Assembly (NCBI GenBank): GCA_035582835.1
Contig: JAYKAV010003062.1
Location: 334,512 to 398,511 of the forward strand
Direction of reading: 5' to 3'
Length of the DNA: 64,000 nucleotides
Origin: Phoebastria nigripes
Taxonomy: Eukaryota; Chordata; Aves; Procellariiformes; Diomedeidae
The translations under genes were made by a program, and so were the position numbers. The notes beneath the pieces were generated by a model, which did no database searches, was not told the DNA's origin, and saw only the letters and a list, made by a program, of their open reading frames with translations. This document shows positions 24,616-38,000 of this stretch, piece by piece (position 1 is the stretch's first letter; every line of letters starts with the position of its first letter).

Positions 24616-26458
24616 GTGGTATGGATGCTCAGTGTAAACCACTGTCCCTCAGAAAGGCTTCTCCCCCTAAAATTTATACGCACAAATATTTAGGTCTGAT
24701 TTTCTCAGTTGCATCATAACTTCGTTTTAAGTACTTGAATGGATTCCTAGATTTACATCAAAATGTTTAATTTGCTTCTAACTGTAATCCTTCTTCTAAA
24801 GCTTTTTAGGCCCACTTCTTAGTAGTTTATCTGAGTCAGCATTTATGAAATAATGTATTATTTTTAGCTAAAGGTTTTTGGCATATTAGTCAGTCGTTAA
24901 ATAGATTAATTTACTCAGTACCATTTAACATTCTTTCCATGCAGCACTTCAGAGAAACTCATTTAAGATATTTTAAACCACTCAGTTATCTACAAATAAA
25001 GCATTTATAAGCATCCATGCAAAACTGTATGAGGGGTCTATGGTGACAGAGAAATTGTGACAAAAACATCTCAGACTTTTTGGCAGAATAAGCTGTTTCT
25101 GAATCTCTTGGTTCTGTGAACTGTAGAGAAAGTGATGCAGTCCCTCCCCCTCAAAAATCAAAACCAAAACAAAAACTTACTTTGCTTATGAAGTTACTGG
25201 TGAAAACCTATATGAGATTCTCAAAAACAGTCCAACTTTTACGAAGCGTTTGCTACGTATTATGAAATACATTACACACACACACACAAAAAAAAGTATG
25301 AAAAATCTGGCTCTCAAAAAGTGCTGGAAATAACCTTAAGAATATGACTTCTCTCCAGTGGTGTCATCTTTCTCCACGTGATATTTTACTGATCATGTGC
25401 CGTACTCAATTCCTCCCATGGCTTTTCGAGAACCTACTTTGGTTGATGTCCAACTCTTCCACTGCTTGAAAGAGCACAATGATGTTCTCTTCAGTCAGCT
25501 GCTTTTTTAGTGGTATTCCAAATGGATATCCTCTACTGTATCATCCATACATAATCTGTATTCTCCAGGAAAAATCTAAGTAACTAAATTTAATATAAAA
25601 AATATTCACTACTAGCTCAAGACTTCTGCATTCAGTTAACATTCTTAAATAACAGTTCGCTGATTTAATCATTGACAATGAGCTTTTGCCAACTATGGCT
25701 CCCACCTTCCTGTCTTCCACCAGTAATGAATGTTGTTGACTTTCTATTAATGTTATAAGCATCCTCTTCTCTGCCAGCCTTTCTCTGGAAAAGAATATTA
25801 GCACTAAGGAGTCTTCATTTTCATTAAGAGTGCTTCATGCCGGCTGGCTTTACTTCAGAGCTGTACTGCTCCATTTTTAATTTATTTTTTCTTATAAAGC
25901 TGCTGAAGTTCCAGACAACTATTTCTCAATGCAGACTGAAAAAGAGCAAAACCCTTTTAACCTGAAATCTTTTGATTTAGTGATCTATCACTATGCTATT
26001 TTTGCTAGTTAGCATGTATTAATTAACTAGCAATACTTAAAACCTTCTTTCTTACATCACCTATGCATACATAATTTCTGAGCAAAAATAAATTAAATCA
26101 TTTAAAAATTATCTTTTAATAAGGCATTGTTATCATAGTTGATCCTGAAAGAGGCAATATATGCAAACCTTACTGTGCCTGTTAAGCTAGAGAGGTAACA
26201 TAAACTGCATTTTTTTCAAGCTCATTTTTCAACATGTTAAAAGCTCTCCAAAGACAGCTAATAAACTGTTTGCCTCAAATGATCACTGACCTTGGTTTGT
26301 ATGAATCTGTCAAGCTATCATCCTAGCTGTAGCTGTAGTTTTTCTCATACAGATCTACGTCAGAGAATCGCAATCAGCAAGTCATAGTTTAAACTTTCTA
26401 GGCGATCACTTTCAAACAAGTAAAATAAAATAAAACAAGTAAAATAAAATACTTCTTA
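24616..26458. other. Non-coding sequence, no firm gene
   Basis: AT-rich. Holds a 79-base splice-flanked open stretch at 25784-25706 (minus) and a 10-bp-arm hairpin at 26002-26033, both listed as observations. A duplicated CAAGTAAAATAAAATA unit lies at 26416-26451. Confidence 0.45.
26002..26033. repeat. Inverted repeat, 10-bp perfect arms, 12-base loop
   Basis: TTGCTAGTTA (26002-26011) and TAACTAGCAA (26024-26033) are exact reverse complements. Could be chance or the end of an old palindromic element. Confidence 0.8.
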
Positions 26459-26745
26459 CAACATCAGGCATGAAATTCTGGAATTTGCTGCCACTGGCAG
26501 TACCACAGACACTACTGGGGAAGAGGGGACAGGACAAATTCAGGGACAGCAGATACATAAACTGATACAAATGCAAATAGTCAGGAATATACCCTCTGAC
26601 AAAACAAGGAGAACAAGGGACCTCATAAAGCCAACAGGCTCTCTCATACCCTCTCTAACTAGCATTATTTTTAACTACAGTTAGAGATAGACTACTGTGC
26701 TAGATGGACCACCGCTCTGATGCAGGAGGAAATTTTGTGTGATCT
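26459..26745 (+). mobile_element. Old CR1/L3-like LINE 3' fragment
   Basis: GGAATTTGCTGCCAC, GACAAATTCAGGGACAGC and, at the end, GCTAGATGGACCACCGCTCTGATGCAG follow the order found in ancient amniote CR1-like elements (WNxLP codons, the DKFRD segment, then the 'ctagatggacca..gtctga' tail). Divergence is high. The orientation is plus. The element class is recognised by pattern from memory; a subfamily is not assigned. Confidence 0.6.
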
Positions 26746-29700
26746 GCTATCCAAGCTATCTAGTCTTCTTTAAAGGGATTTCCACTCACAGACACATGTT
26801 GACTTCTTCATGCCTGTTGAGGTTCTTTATGCCCCATCGTTCCCTTTGCCTGCAGTTCATTCTGTCTCTTGTAATCCAGAAACATCAACTGTATTTCAAC
26901 TTCTTTTCTTGTGATCCTCTACTTGTATCCATCATCCTCTCTATTGGCAGCTTGCTTTTCAGGTTTTCCTGTCAGACAGGTATTTGAACACACCATGTTT
27001 CTATGTAGTATCCTCTCTTCTTTCCTCCGATTTGTCTACAATCCTACTGTTTCCACCTGAGAACTCTAATTCTCAGGTGTGTTCTGCCACCAGTTCAGGT
27101 CATACCATGCATATACAAATGTTATCAGAAATCTCATTAGCAACGCATATTTGGCAGCTTCTACACCTAGTCATCTTTGTTTTCTCCTTCAATGTGAAGG
27201 TCATCTCTAATGCCATATCAGACACTATCAGCACCTCGCCCTAGTCCCCAGCTCAAAAGTCAAGGACTTGTTTCTTTCTCATTAAAGACAAAGTCTGCAC
27301 CACCTCCACCTTTTTTTCTGCTCCTAGGTTTACTCACTCCTGTACTTTAGGAATTTATTGATCATATTCCAACAGTTAAATAATTTGCTGTATTGAATCT
27401 GATAATATGAATGCTATGACAACATTAACAAGATGTCCATGCTATTTTAGTTTCTTATTACACACAGAATGCTCTCTAGGCCATATTTTGATCAAGATGT
27501 ATGATGGCCTTTCCCATAGCTTTTTAGATGAGATTTCTTAGGGAACAAAGCTTTATGTAATTGTGTGATCCTTCCTTTCATCCAGCAGATCCTTCTCCCT
27601 TTCACCACCTCATCAGCTTCTGCACCTGTCAGCCAATTTAATTCAAACAGTGGAAGTTTCAAGGATATTTCGTTTCTACAGGCTTGGAGAGTACTAGAAG
27701 ATGGATAAAATAAGAGACACCCAAACCCCTCATAATTACAAAGTCATACTAAATTATAAACAAGCGTCACATGCTCTGCCAGGCCAATTATACTATATCG
27801 TGCCTATATGTGTGTGAAATCACCACACATATAACTTTGAATCAGACACAGCGCATGCTGTCACTTGCCTATAAAGAATTATTGTCATTGGGATATATAA
27901 GAGAAAAAAAGGATGTATAACAAAAGGAAATCAAGCTTCTGTACTCTGCTGCTCAGAGAACTGCTACTTTTTTCCTTCGGAACCTAAAAGAGATTGAAAG
28001 GAGATAACCTGTGTCTAAAAAACAACTTGCTGCAATGGTGATCATAACATTTTCCAACATTAAATTTCACTGTTAATTTCAAATGCTCATGTTATAGATA
28101 AAGATGCTTTTTTCCTGTTGAAAGAATTATTTTTCCCTCAACACCTCTCTTTAAATTTAGTAAAAATGTATTAAACAAGGTCAGCTCCAAGCATTTGAGG
28201 AAGAAAAAAAACAGTAATGCTTCTATATAAAAAGCAAGAAAGAAAGAGGGAAAAAAAAGATTATATATAAATTATAAATTGGGGAGCTGCCTTGCCTGTG
28301 GCTTGGTGTAGCCCAGAGAGGAGATGGCAGCTGGACCACTGTCCAGAGATTTTCATCACTGCCCCACACATTTCTTGTCTACTGCAGTTGTTCATAGCAT
28401 GTATGCCATCGCAGGATATGGGAGACTGAGGAAACAGCTGTTGCAGAGTTTCTATTTTAATTGCACTTCACAGAAATAAAGGCACTACAACATACAAAAT
28501 TACAGTTCAGGGCTGTATGAATTTCTATTTCTTTTTGATCTGGTTCTGCATCAGAACTAGGAGCAAGTAGAAGGGGAGAAAACAATACTTACACAGTCTT
28601 TATTACTCCTACTGTGCACTCAGCAGCCTGCAAAGGTGCCTATAAAGCATACTAGAAGCAAAAGCACTGCAGATGCAGGTTTCTCCTTTCTCTGCATTGT
28701 AGGGACGATATCTGAAGAAGGATGATTTATTTTACATATGCTACAAGGATATTAGAGGAAAAACAGTCTGTAGTACATACAAGCAGAGGCCTAAAATTAC
28801 ATCTTTCCATGAGAGATTTAAACAGGGCTTAGAGTTTTCCTTTTGATTCTATTATGAGAAGACTACTTTCTTAAAAAAAAATGAATTGTCTAGTATTAAA
28901 CTCTCCTATACTTGCAGTCACTTATTTACTAAGCTTTTAAACAATATTAGAAGATAAAGTGCTTATTTTCATAAGCATATTATGAGTGGTTTCAGTTGCA
29001 TCTGAAAATTATGCCAACTCAAAAATCATAGAATACTCGGTGCAAAGGAAAAAATACAGCAGTACTGAGCTACATTACTTTAAAAAAAAAAATAATAATC
29101 AAGAAAATGAACTGTTCTGTTTAATTATACCCACTAGGTGGCAAAGTTGGCCAAAGAACAATTACTAGTAACTAAATAATTTGAAACTTGACTTTGCATC
29201 TTTCTATTTGAATATAAAAGGGCTTATTAAAAAATGCCACAGAAAATAAAAAAGTGTAAAATAATAAAAAGTCAGCAATCTGAAACCTATTTTATGACAT
29301 TATCTGTAAATATTATTAAACTGCTTCATCTATCTATCAAAATTCTTAAAATACTGAAGGTAAAATAATTTTAGTGAATGTTCTTGAAATCACATGGAGA
29401 AATTACTGCACTGGGCAACAATAAAAATACTGAATACAGATTTTAAGTTTAGAAAAGAATAACTATGAACATATACACTATCTTCTGACTTGAGACCAGG
29501 CACAGTAATGCTATCTTTTGACTACAGAGAACACAGAACTCCTTATGTTTCTTGACAAAAAAGCTGCTTTTCTTCTCTTCAAATCAGCACAGTCAAACTC
29601 TCCATAGGGTTGAATTACAGCAAATACTTTAGAAAGACAGGTGGTCTTTTAACATTTTCTTGAAGTACTTGCTTTTCCTTAACCTTTTCTTGCTAGTTCT

Positions 29701-31167
29701 TAATTTTTCTCTTTATTTCAGCACATCTGCTTGTTGAATCATGCTTCAGGTTAAATTCCAAGCTGTCTACTATATACACATCCCAATGTACTGGAATTAG
29801 TGGTACCTGCAATGCAGGTAATAGTGACATGAAATACACTACATTAGTTGATCCACAAACTCTCTGCAAATATCCTGCAGAGCAAACCCCGTCTGACTCA
29901 TACGGACACATGTTAAAAGAAAGGAATTTGGAAGAGCTTTCCTGTCCCACAGTCCCCATAGGACTACTGAGACACCACCTAATATTAGTATCTCCCTCTT
30001 CCAAAAAAATTCATGGACTAGGAGCATGAACTGCCCAAAGAGTGCACAAAGAGAGGAGGATCCTGGCTTGTTTTCTCATATTTCATGGGACAAATCTGGC
30101 TAGCTCCAAGATAGAAGTATGGTGAACTCCACAGTCAAGGGCTTTTGACTTGACTAAACAACCAGTCAGAAAATTATAAAATTACTGTATTGAGTTGGTG
30201 TCCTAATGGTAAGCTCTTGTCATATCCAGCTCAAGCTCTTTAAAAGCCACTGGGGCTACAGCATCATATTGTCAAGGGAGGGAGACTGGAGAAAAGGAGG
30301 AGTGTGAGCATCAAAGGGGAGCCAGCCACTGCAGATACTAAATGCTTGACAGTTTTGATCATATTCTTTACAGCAAAGGGGGAAGATGAGTATCGACACT
30401 ATTTAGTTTGCATTTTCTTTTAAGTGAAAGTCAACAAAAACCATCCCACTCAGAATGAGGAAGAAAGAAAAAAGAATAAACCAGACCGAGAACGAGTCAT
30501 TCCAAAGCAATGTGCACTGCCCATTTGGAGAGTTACCAGCTACACGCAGTAGATGTGGAATGTATTTTTGCCCAGTAGCATCCACTCCCATTCCTAGATG
30601 TGTGTCATTTAACATGTCAGTAGACCGCTGATCACAGTGACGCAGCTATAAAATCTATGAGCTTCTGTGTCACAGGAGAGGTTAAAATAAACAGCCAGAA
30701 CCACAGTGAGTTTGAGTCCTACCTTGACCCCAGCTCAAATTGTGAAGTTTTTAACCTAAACTGCTGCACCTCTCTGTCCAGAGGACACTGCGAGGGGGGA
30801 GGAGGGGATGGACATGGAGGAACAAAAGACAAGCCACCTGCCAAGCACATTTGAGCAGTCCAGTTTCTGGAGCACACGAGAGAGAGAGAAAGGTACTCTC
30901 ACAGCTGGCTACCTTTGATTTTCAGCCCCAAAAAAGCAGGAGTCTGCTAACAGGTCATTTGTAAGCAGCTTACAATGATGTCCACAGTGAGGGCTCAGCC
31001 TGAGCCACTGGATCTCAGGAGGGCTCCAAACCACTGACTCATGGCACCTTTAAGAGGGGGAGAGCTCACCACACATTTCCGACAGGACATAATCTTGCAA
31101 ATCTTTTTCCCCACAGAAAATCTTCTTCCCCAGAGAAACACAGCCTCATCAAGACAAACATAGACGT
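26746..31167. other. Non-coding AT-rich sequence, no gene seen
   Basis: No repeat family was recognised. Several open frames of 60-100 codons (for example minus 30004-29693 and plus 29829-30029, which overlap) have no known similarity. GA-rich and T-rich runs are frequent. Confidence 0.5.
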
Positions 31168-31613
31168 ACTAGAGTGAGTCCAGCCAAGGGCCGTGAAGGT
31201 GGTGAAGGGCTTGGAGCATCTGGCATGCAAGGAGAGACAGAAAGCTGGGACTGTTCAGCCTGGAGAAGAGAAGGTTCAGGGAGATCTTATCCATATGTAT
31301 ACATACCCAAAAGGAAGTCATAAAGAAAACGGAGACACTCAGTGGTGCCCCATGACAGGACAAGAGGCAATGGGCACAAATGAAATACAGACAATTGCAA
31401 TTAAATATAAGAAAACTAATTTTTATAGAGAGGGTGGTCAAGCACTGTAATAGGTTGTCCAGAGAGACTGTGCAGTTTCCATCCTTGGATACACTCAAAA
31501 CCCACCTGGACACGGCCCTGAGCAACCTGCTCTAGTTGAGCCTGCTCTGAGCAGGGGGTTGGACTCAATGATCTCCTGCGGTGCCTTCCCACCTCAACCG
31601 TTCTGTGATTCTA
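31168..31613 (+). mobile_element. CR1 LINE 3' end (ORF2 tail plus 3' UTR)
   Basis: Starts within ORF2 (a CR1-type VQRRA..MIKGLEHL region appears as KVVKGLEHLACKERQK around 31193-31243) and proceeds through GLFSLEK-, RGDLI- and TRGN-type segments to the 3' terminal CTGAGCAGGGGGTTGGACTC and the tail TTCTGTGATTCT at 31613. Stops and frame changes interrupt the coding part. It belongs to the same or a close subfamily as the minus-strand copy at 23144-24615. Confidence 0.93.
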
Positions 31614-32814
31614 CAAACACTGAATATGTAAAATTCCACAGAATTTTGCCCAAACTTAACTTGCAGCAGTCTTGTTGCTTAAAGAAAGAATTGACAATCT
31701 CCATTTCTTATCCTACTTAATGTTCAGCATTTAGAAAACAATGGGAAAGTAATGCTCTGCTACATATGCATTTTAAATAATAAGCAAGGCCATAACCAGT
31801 TTAATTTTTATTGAAAAGAAGTCTGGCTCTCTAAATCTGTCCTTATTACTAACTGAAGAAGAAATGTATTCAAAAGACAATTACATGATGCTTTACAATT
31901 GTTTTGTCAAGCTTTTATAGCTATTAAGAAGACGCTGGAAGGTTTTAAGAATGTGCTGCTATGAAAAAGTAAACATAAGCTACAATGTTAAAAAAAAACC
32001 ACAACAAAACTTTCCTTTTACAGTAGTTTCAGTATCTTCCAAAGCCTTCTTCAAGTATTCCCCCCATAATTACCAACTTGCTGGACTCTTGGAAAACAGC
32101 TGTCTAATATATTTCTACTGAATTGTTCTGTTACTGATAGGCAAACTATAACATAAGGAACAGAGAAGTTCAAACGCAACACAAAACACATTTCTTAAGA
32201 GATTCAGAGTAGTCCATGAAATTCCCTGATATTTCTTCCTTACAAAACAAAAACCAGTATTTTTTTAAAAAATATATATCACAGCTAGTTTAAAACAAAC
32301 TTTTTCTGGGAAAATAAACAGATTCTAGTATGGTAAAAGCAGTCAGTGCAATATGGACTGGATTTTCTGCAGATGATGGGCAATATTTCACTATTTCCAA
32401 TCAAACAGAAGTAAGCAAATAATACCTGTGTAGTCTAGTTTCCTATTAAAATAAAACTTATTTCTCCCTCTATGTACTGGGCTCATTTGCCCATTTTTAT
32501 AGTATTTGACTGAGGGGCAGAGTCTCAATAGATATTAATTTCCTACAGATTTACTTAAATAAGTAGCCAAATAAAAAGAAACTGTAGGTTCTGTAGGAAA
32601 CACTGAGGCATAAACACCACCACCATTAAACGTAAGTCACAAAGGGCCTTAAATTTGAGACAAAAAGCCTTAGAAACTGAGGCTAAATAGATTTGAATAG
32701 ATTTTTAAGTAGCAAAATAAATTCTGTTTTATTATTAAAATTTCAGCACACTTCATTAAAGTAGTTCAAAACATTCTTCTCCAACCTGACCCAAACTCAA
32801 AAAGGATGTCAGCG
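31614..32814. other. Non-coding AT-rich sequence, nothing recognised
   Basis: No coding or repeat signal beyond short A/T runs. Confidence 0.55.
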
Positions 32815-33460
32815 TTATGCAATGATAAGTGATGCAAATCTTATTTTACTATCAGTTTTGCAGCACCCTCCAGGCTTTGCCGGTCTCTGTGGGGACGAGG
32901 GTTTCCCAACCCCTGGCTCCACAGGCAGCTGCCATACCCCAGACCACGAAAGCCCATGAGCCCCTGAGCTCCACGGCTGGGCCTGTGGGAAAGGAGGTGA
33001 AGAGAGACAGCAAACCACAAGGTACACCTCTGCCACACATCGGGCTCTGCCAAAACAAAGACTTTTCCCAAATTCACATTTTCCAAACAATTGAACCAGG
33101 AGACCCCAAGCTTACATTCTAGCAAACATATGCAATGAAAACCAACACAGCTACATGGACGCCGTGAAAATCTCCCAACGGTTGTGCCAAGCGTGCTCAT
33201 CCAGGCTTGGCAGTATTCCCACAGCCCCCAGGGACCCCACCGGAGCTTCTGGTGGCTGAAGGTTTGGGGAGCAGAAAAAAAAGAAAGGGAGAAAGAGGGA
33301 TACCCTGCTGCCGGTGACCTATGAGGAATTTTAAGGGACAACTGGGTGAAAAGTAGGAGAAGGAAAAAAGGCAGTGCTTGGAGCGTAGCAGTACGCAGCA
33401 GCAAAGTTTGCACTGGCTTCATAGTAGAGCAGGGTAACCTGGGCAACTCAGATGGAAACA
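32815..33460 (-). other. GC-richer patch with a 201-codon open frame, probably fortuitous
   Basis: The longest uninterrupted frame of the window (minus, 33446-32841) begins MPRLPCSTMKPVQTLLLRTA and has a hydrophobic Leu/Phe stretch at residues 20-40, then Trp/Gly/Ser-rich sequence without a recognisable domain. Overlapping frames exist on both strands. Composition (Trp, Cys and Leu high) resembles translated non-coding DNA. No promoter, repeat or splice evidence supports it, but the length in an AT-rich window merits checking. Confidence 0.2.
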
Positions 33461-33537
33461 GGTTTTTTGGGGTTTTTTTTGTTTGTTGTTTGGTTTTTTG
33501 TTTTTGTTTTGGGTTTTTTTTTTTTGTTTTCTTTTTA
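33461..33537. repeat. T-rich (TTTTG)n low-complexity tract
   Basis: Runs of T broken by G and GG over about 75 bases, ending in CTTTTTAATA. The adjacent frames on both strands are artefacts of it. Confidence 0.93.
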
Positions 33538-34610
33538 ATAAATACTTTCTTCTCCCCATTTTATTTTGGGCACTTCCAAAGCAACTCAAACCAAGCACCT
33601 TGGAGCTCTTCAGTGTCCAAAAAAGGCTGCAGCATGTGAATGAACAAGAATTTCCAGATGGCACGTCTCGTGAACTCAAATAAGACATCCCTGGGGTATT
33701 AAGTAATGAAATTTCTACTTCCTCCAGCTACTTGTTGCCTGGAAGAATTCAGATGGCACCAAAGCATTTCACGGGAAATGAAAACATTTTAAACCTCACA
33801 GTCTTACTTCACTTAAAACCTGATGTGATGTCAGGAAGCCCTTGTCTCCTGAGACAGACTGTGTACATGATAACTTAAGACTGACTAATCTTGGCTTCTC
33901 TGTTTGTATGGTATATTGTTTTGATAACAGAGCAATCAGAAGTTCAAACAGACTGGAATGAAGGATGAGTAGAAGAACAGGGACTGCAGGTTTCAGAGCT
34001 GTGTAATATATATCTGATAACGAATACAGCACACTATTGTGAAATGCAGCATGTTGCAGCTGTACTTTTTTTTTCTCCTAGAGGCATAATTAAGTCAAAA
34101 AGTGTTACTAGTTGCAAATGAAAGTATGATATAGGAAACAAACTGTAGTGCTATGCGCTGCTAATACTTTTATATTCCCTTGTAGATGCCACTTCGAATC
34201 CTGAAACAAGGATAACACTAGACGACTAAAATAACTGAAAAATAGCAGCTCCATTCTGAGAAGGAATGAGAGCAAATAACTAAAAAGATGACAGAAGTCC
34301 AAAGATATCCTGCAAGAAAATCATTTTTGGACTGTTACAGATTAAGAAAGTAAATTGGGTTCCAGTAAAAAGAAAAAAACAGATTGTTTATACAGACATG
34401 AACAGTTCAGGAAATGTAGTATTAAGGACCTCAAACCTTTCGTTTGATCTATAATGAAATGTTTAGTTTCTGTATTCTTAAACTACTTAATATATACTTT
34501 TTCTTTTTCTTTAAAAAAAGAAAAAAAAAAAAAAGGTCAGCCTTGGAAGCAAAAACGTCGTTTCACAGCCAGAACTTAAAACTCCCTTTCACCAACCTTA
34601 CTAATTTATA
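33538..34610. other. Non-coding sequence with A-rich tract
   Basis: Contains the A-run at 34511-34534 that follows a CT-rich stretch. No gene or named repeat seen. Confidence 0.5.
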
Positions 34611-35010
34611 TTGTAGCTTAATATCCTGGAGGGCCCTGCTGGCAGCCAGCCCAACGCTTCCCCACTGTCCACCACCTCCTCCCCAGGTAAAGGCCAGGAA
34701 TCAGCATCAGCATTGCTCACAGATGAACAAATAAAGGCCCCTTCCTGCACCCTCCGGCAGTCTGGCCTGGATGGGAAATGGCCACCGGGGTGACAGGAGA
34801 GCTGGGGACACAAGACATCTCCTCAGACCATGCGCTGCCCAGCAGTCCCAGGCACTGCTGCGCCGCTGCTAAAGTCTGCAGGAGGAGCTCCAGAACTGGC
34901 ATCTGCTCCTGGAGCAGATGGACCAGTCTGCCCCACTTTAAATTGTCCCTGGAAGAAGGCTTGGGGTGGCCCAAGAATGTCTAATTTCAACCTATTCAAC
35001 ACCACCACTG
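34611..35010. other. GC-richer patch with palindrome, no gene recognised
   Basis: About 400 bases that are GC-richer than the flanks, with overlapping open frames on both strands (70-85 codons) and the 21-bp palindrome at 34900-34920. No domain or splice structure is convincing. It could be regulatory DNA or a worn retroposon. Confidence 0.3.
34900..34920. repeat. Perfect 21-bp palindrome with two CATCTG/CAGATG E-boxes
   Basis: Arms CATCTGCTCC and GGAGCAGATG around a single T. Each arm carries an E-box (CANNTG) of the CAGATG type. Confidence 0.85.
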
Positions 35011-38000
35011 AGTTTGGTCTGAATGGTTAAAAAATGGCAAAGAGAGGCCAGCATACCCTTTGACACTACTACGGCATACACAAGTGCTGGGAATGCAGAG
35101 CTGGTATTTCAATCTCAGCTTCATGAAAGTCAAAAGAGAACAAATCTTTATGCAAAAAGATGTTCCGCTATCCCCTCCAGTCTCTCACCTACTCTTCACA
35201 ATGCATAAAAATCTTAACTGCTGCTAATTCTGGAGTGTCTATCCTTATTTAAGGACAATCTCTTCCATAAATGTATGTTACAGCTCTTTTAAAAAGCAAT
35301 ACAGTACTTCTGCTCCTTTCATCACAGTTTTACCAGGTCACTACAAGCAGTTACATAAATCTTGCTTTCTCCCATCCCTTGACATCATTCATTCTTTTTA
35401 GGACTTTTCCTCTTACAAAAGAGATGATTGTCATAGTTAGTCTTGCCAGAATTTCCTTCAAATATTGCAGAGGGCAACAGTTAGGTATCACCTAACGGCA
35501 TTCAATACTTAATACATTTTGGAAATAGGACTAAAAGCAAAATAGGACTAAAAGACAAAAATAACTTTCTATGTCCAGTCTTATATCCTCACTGCTTTTC
35601 CACAGAGGATTCAAAGTGCAGTTTACCTCACTTACAAAATGGTTGATTTAGATTATATCTGCATATTGCTTTGGTTACAATAGAGGCAATAAATGATATT
35701 AACAAAGAGTGCAGCTGGATTCAGATCAATTGTGGATGTGTTCCTGCGTGGCATCAGGTATACTAAGACTTGGTACTTGGTGACAGGCTAAGCACCACTA
35801 TCATACACCAAATGCTTAGTCCTGGACAAGTACCAACCTGGTTTCATTCACAGAATAGCACATAAATGATTCATATAATTGATTTGCCCAAAATTCTTTG
35901 TCTAGGATCACAGACACAGGAAAGTTTGTACATCTTATGCTTAGCCAGGGCCTCCACCTTGTTCATAATGTGCCACCAGTACCCAACAAGTTAGTGAGCT
36001 TATTTTTGAGAAATCAGACATTAAAAAAAATATATATGTAGAAGAGGAATTAATAAAATACCTTAAAACTTTATATTTTTATACCAGTGATTGAAACTGG
36101 TTCTGAATTTACAGCTATTTCTCCTTCAAAACATAACTGTAGTTCCTAAAGGGACTACTAATAATCAATATAAAAATTGTTATGTTTTACAAACCTACCT
36201 GTTCTCATAATTATTTTATAGGTAGCAAATGCCAAAGAGACTAAAGGAAAACAACGTTAGAGGCTAAAATCTATACATTAATACACTCCCTGATCTTCAG
36301 AGAAGTAAGCAGGGTAAACAGAAGGAAGGAAGGAAGAGCCCAAAACATCTTTCACATTTTGAGCAGCTTGACAGCTTGACACCTTTGCAGGGCAGGTGAA
36401 ATAGGATGTGCCTCACACACTAAGTTGTCTTCCCTCAGCAGAATTAAAGACAGAAGTGACAGCGTTAATGAAGTGGCAAACAGGTCCACATTGCAAAGAG
36501 AGATTCAGCTCATGAAAAAGACAGACATTTCTCAACACAGTCCTACATCTTAGAATAACCAAGAACATTCCTCGCCATCAATGACTCACGGAGATGGGTA
36601 TCTGTTACACCGTTCATAGATGTCACATTGTTGGCATTGCATTCATCATAAGGATAGCAACCTTCCAGCACCACAGCAACTTTCAAACTCACTGACAGGC
36701 TTATCTTTTCAGTACCCAACTACCTTGACAAAGAATAAAGAAAACAAACCCACAATTACAGTTCCAATCCTGAGACATTTTTTTCCCGTTTCTCCTTTCC
36801 CCTTCAGATGGCATGGGGCTTTTTTTCCACCAAGGGAAATGATAGCTGCAGCAATTAACTATATTCACAGTATATGAAATCATTTTATACAGCTGCTGTC
36901 ACACACACAATAGGCACAGAATGGTTTTGGCACCAAACAAAGGAGGAGGCAGTTCTCTCTTGAATGAAGAAATTAGTTGTCAAACACGTTTATGGACTGT
37001 TTGAATTTATATTGTGTTCCATCAAATCGTGTAGATTTAATTGTCGCTAGGAATCTCAACAGTATATTCATCATTTTTGCAAAAATACAACAAACCAAGT
37101 TTTGCTTCCTGCAAGTTTGTTTTGTAATTTAGTTTTGTGTGCTATATCTCACACAAAAATTGTAGAAGCTGAGCAATGGTGGGGATGCTAAAGCCAGCCC
37201 AAAATGTCTCCTGAATTCTGGAATAAAACAAGTAAAGATATTTTTCTTTTCCCTTTTTTTAAGTTATATGTATATTTTTCCCTTTTCTTTCCTTAAAAAA
37301 ATCTTAGTTTAATCTTGTCTACTTTTCAGCATCTAAAATGTGAATTTAGGTGTAATATTTGTCATACCTGATAATTTTCATTGCTCCCGATTGTGTGAAG
37401 TACTTGACAGAACTCAGAGCAAAGCATGTGTTCCAAAGAGATTACAATGTAATTTTTAGAAGTATCATAAAGGGGAGAGAAAAGTGTGAGGACAGAAGAA
37501 AGACATTAGTCCAATCAACAAGAACTCTATTGCTAATAATACATAGAACACGTTAGTCGACAAACCAATACAAAGGCTGTTTAGTTAATATTCACAGCAT
37601 GCTGAGCCATTAAAGTCAATTCCACAAAGAAGAAAATGATGGATTTAGATCTACAACCATTTTCAGCAAAGATGCAATAAACATGTAATTTCAGGAGAAG
37701 CTTCATGCCACTTTGACTCAACTCTTCAACAGAGAAATTTTCACTTCTAGAAATACAAGAATATCCAATAACCATGCCACATCTTGTTTTCTACTGAAAC
37801 AAATGTTAAAAAAAAAACCTACCCCCATGGTTAATCATAAAGCACTATTACATCAAGTACCAAATGGCTTTTAAAAAGAAAAAAAAGATTCCTGCACCAC
37901 TGGCAATATTTTGCCTACAGTAAAAACTAACCTAAAACCTAAGACCCACAAATCACACAGGCATGATTTTGTGGTTTTGCTCTTAAGGTGCTATTTTGAG

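Noticed and set aside
31169..31525. 118-codon minus-strand open frame
   Set aside because: It is antisense to the plus-strand CR1 3' end at 31168-31613.
33346..33688. Frames on both strands rich in Phe/Gly/Val or Lys/Asn
   Set aside because: They are translations of the T-rich low-complexity tract at 33461-33537.
37380..37450. L3-like phrase (CCAAAGAGATTACAATGTAA)
   Set aside because: The match to old LINE 3' ends is too short and was judged from memory only.
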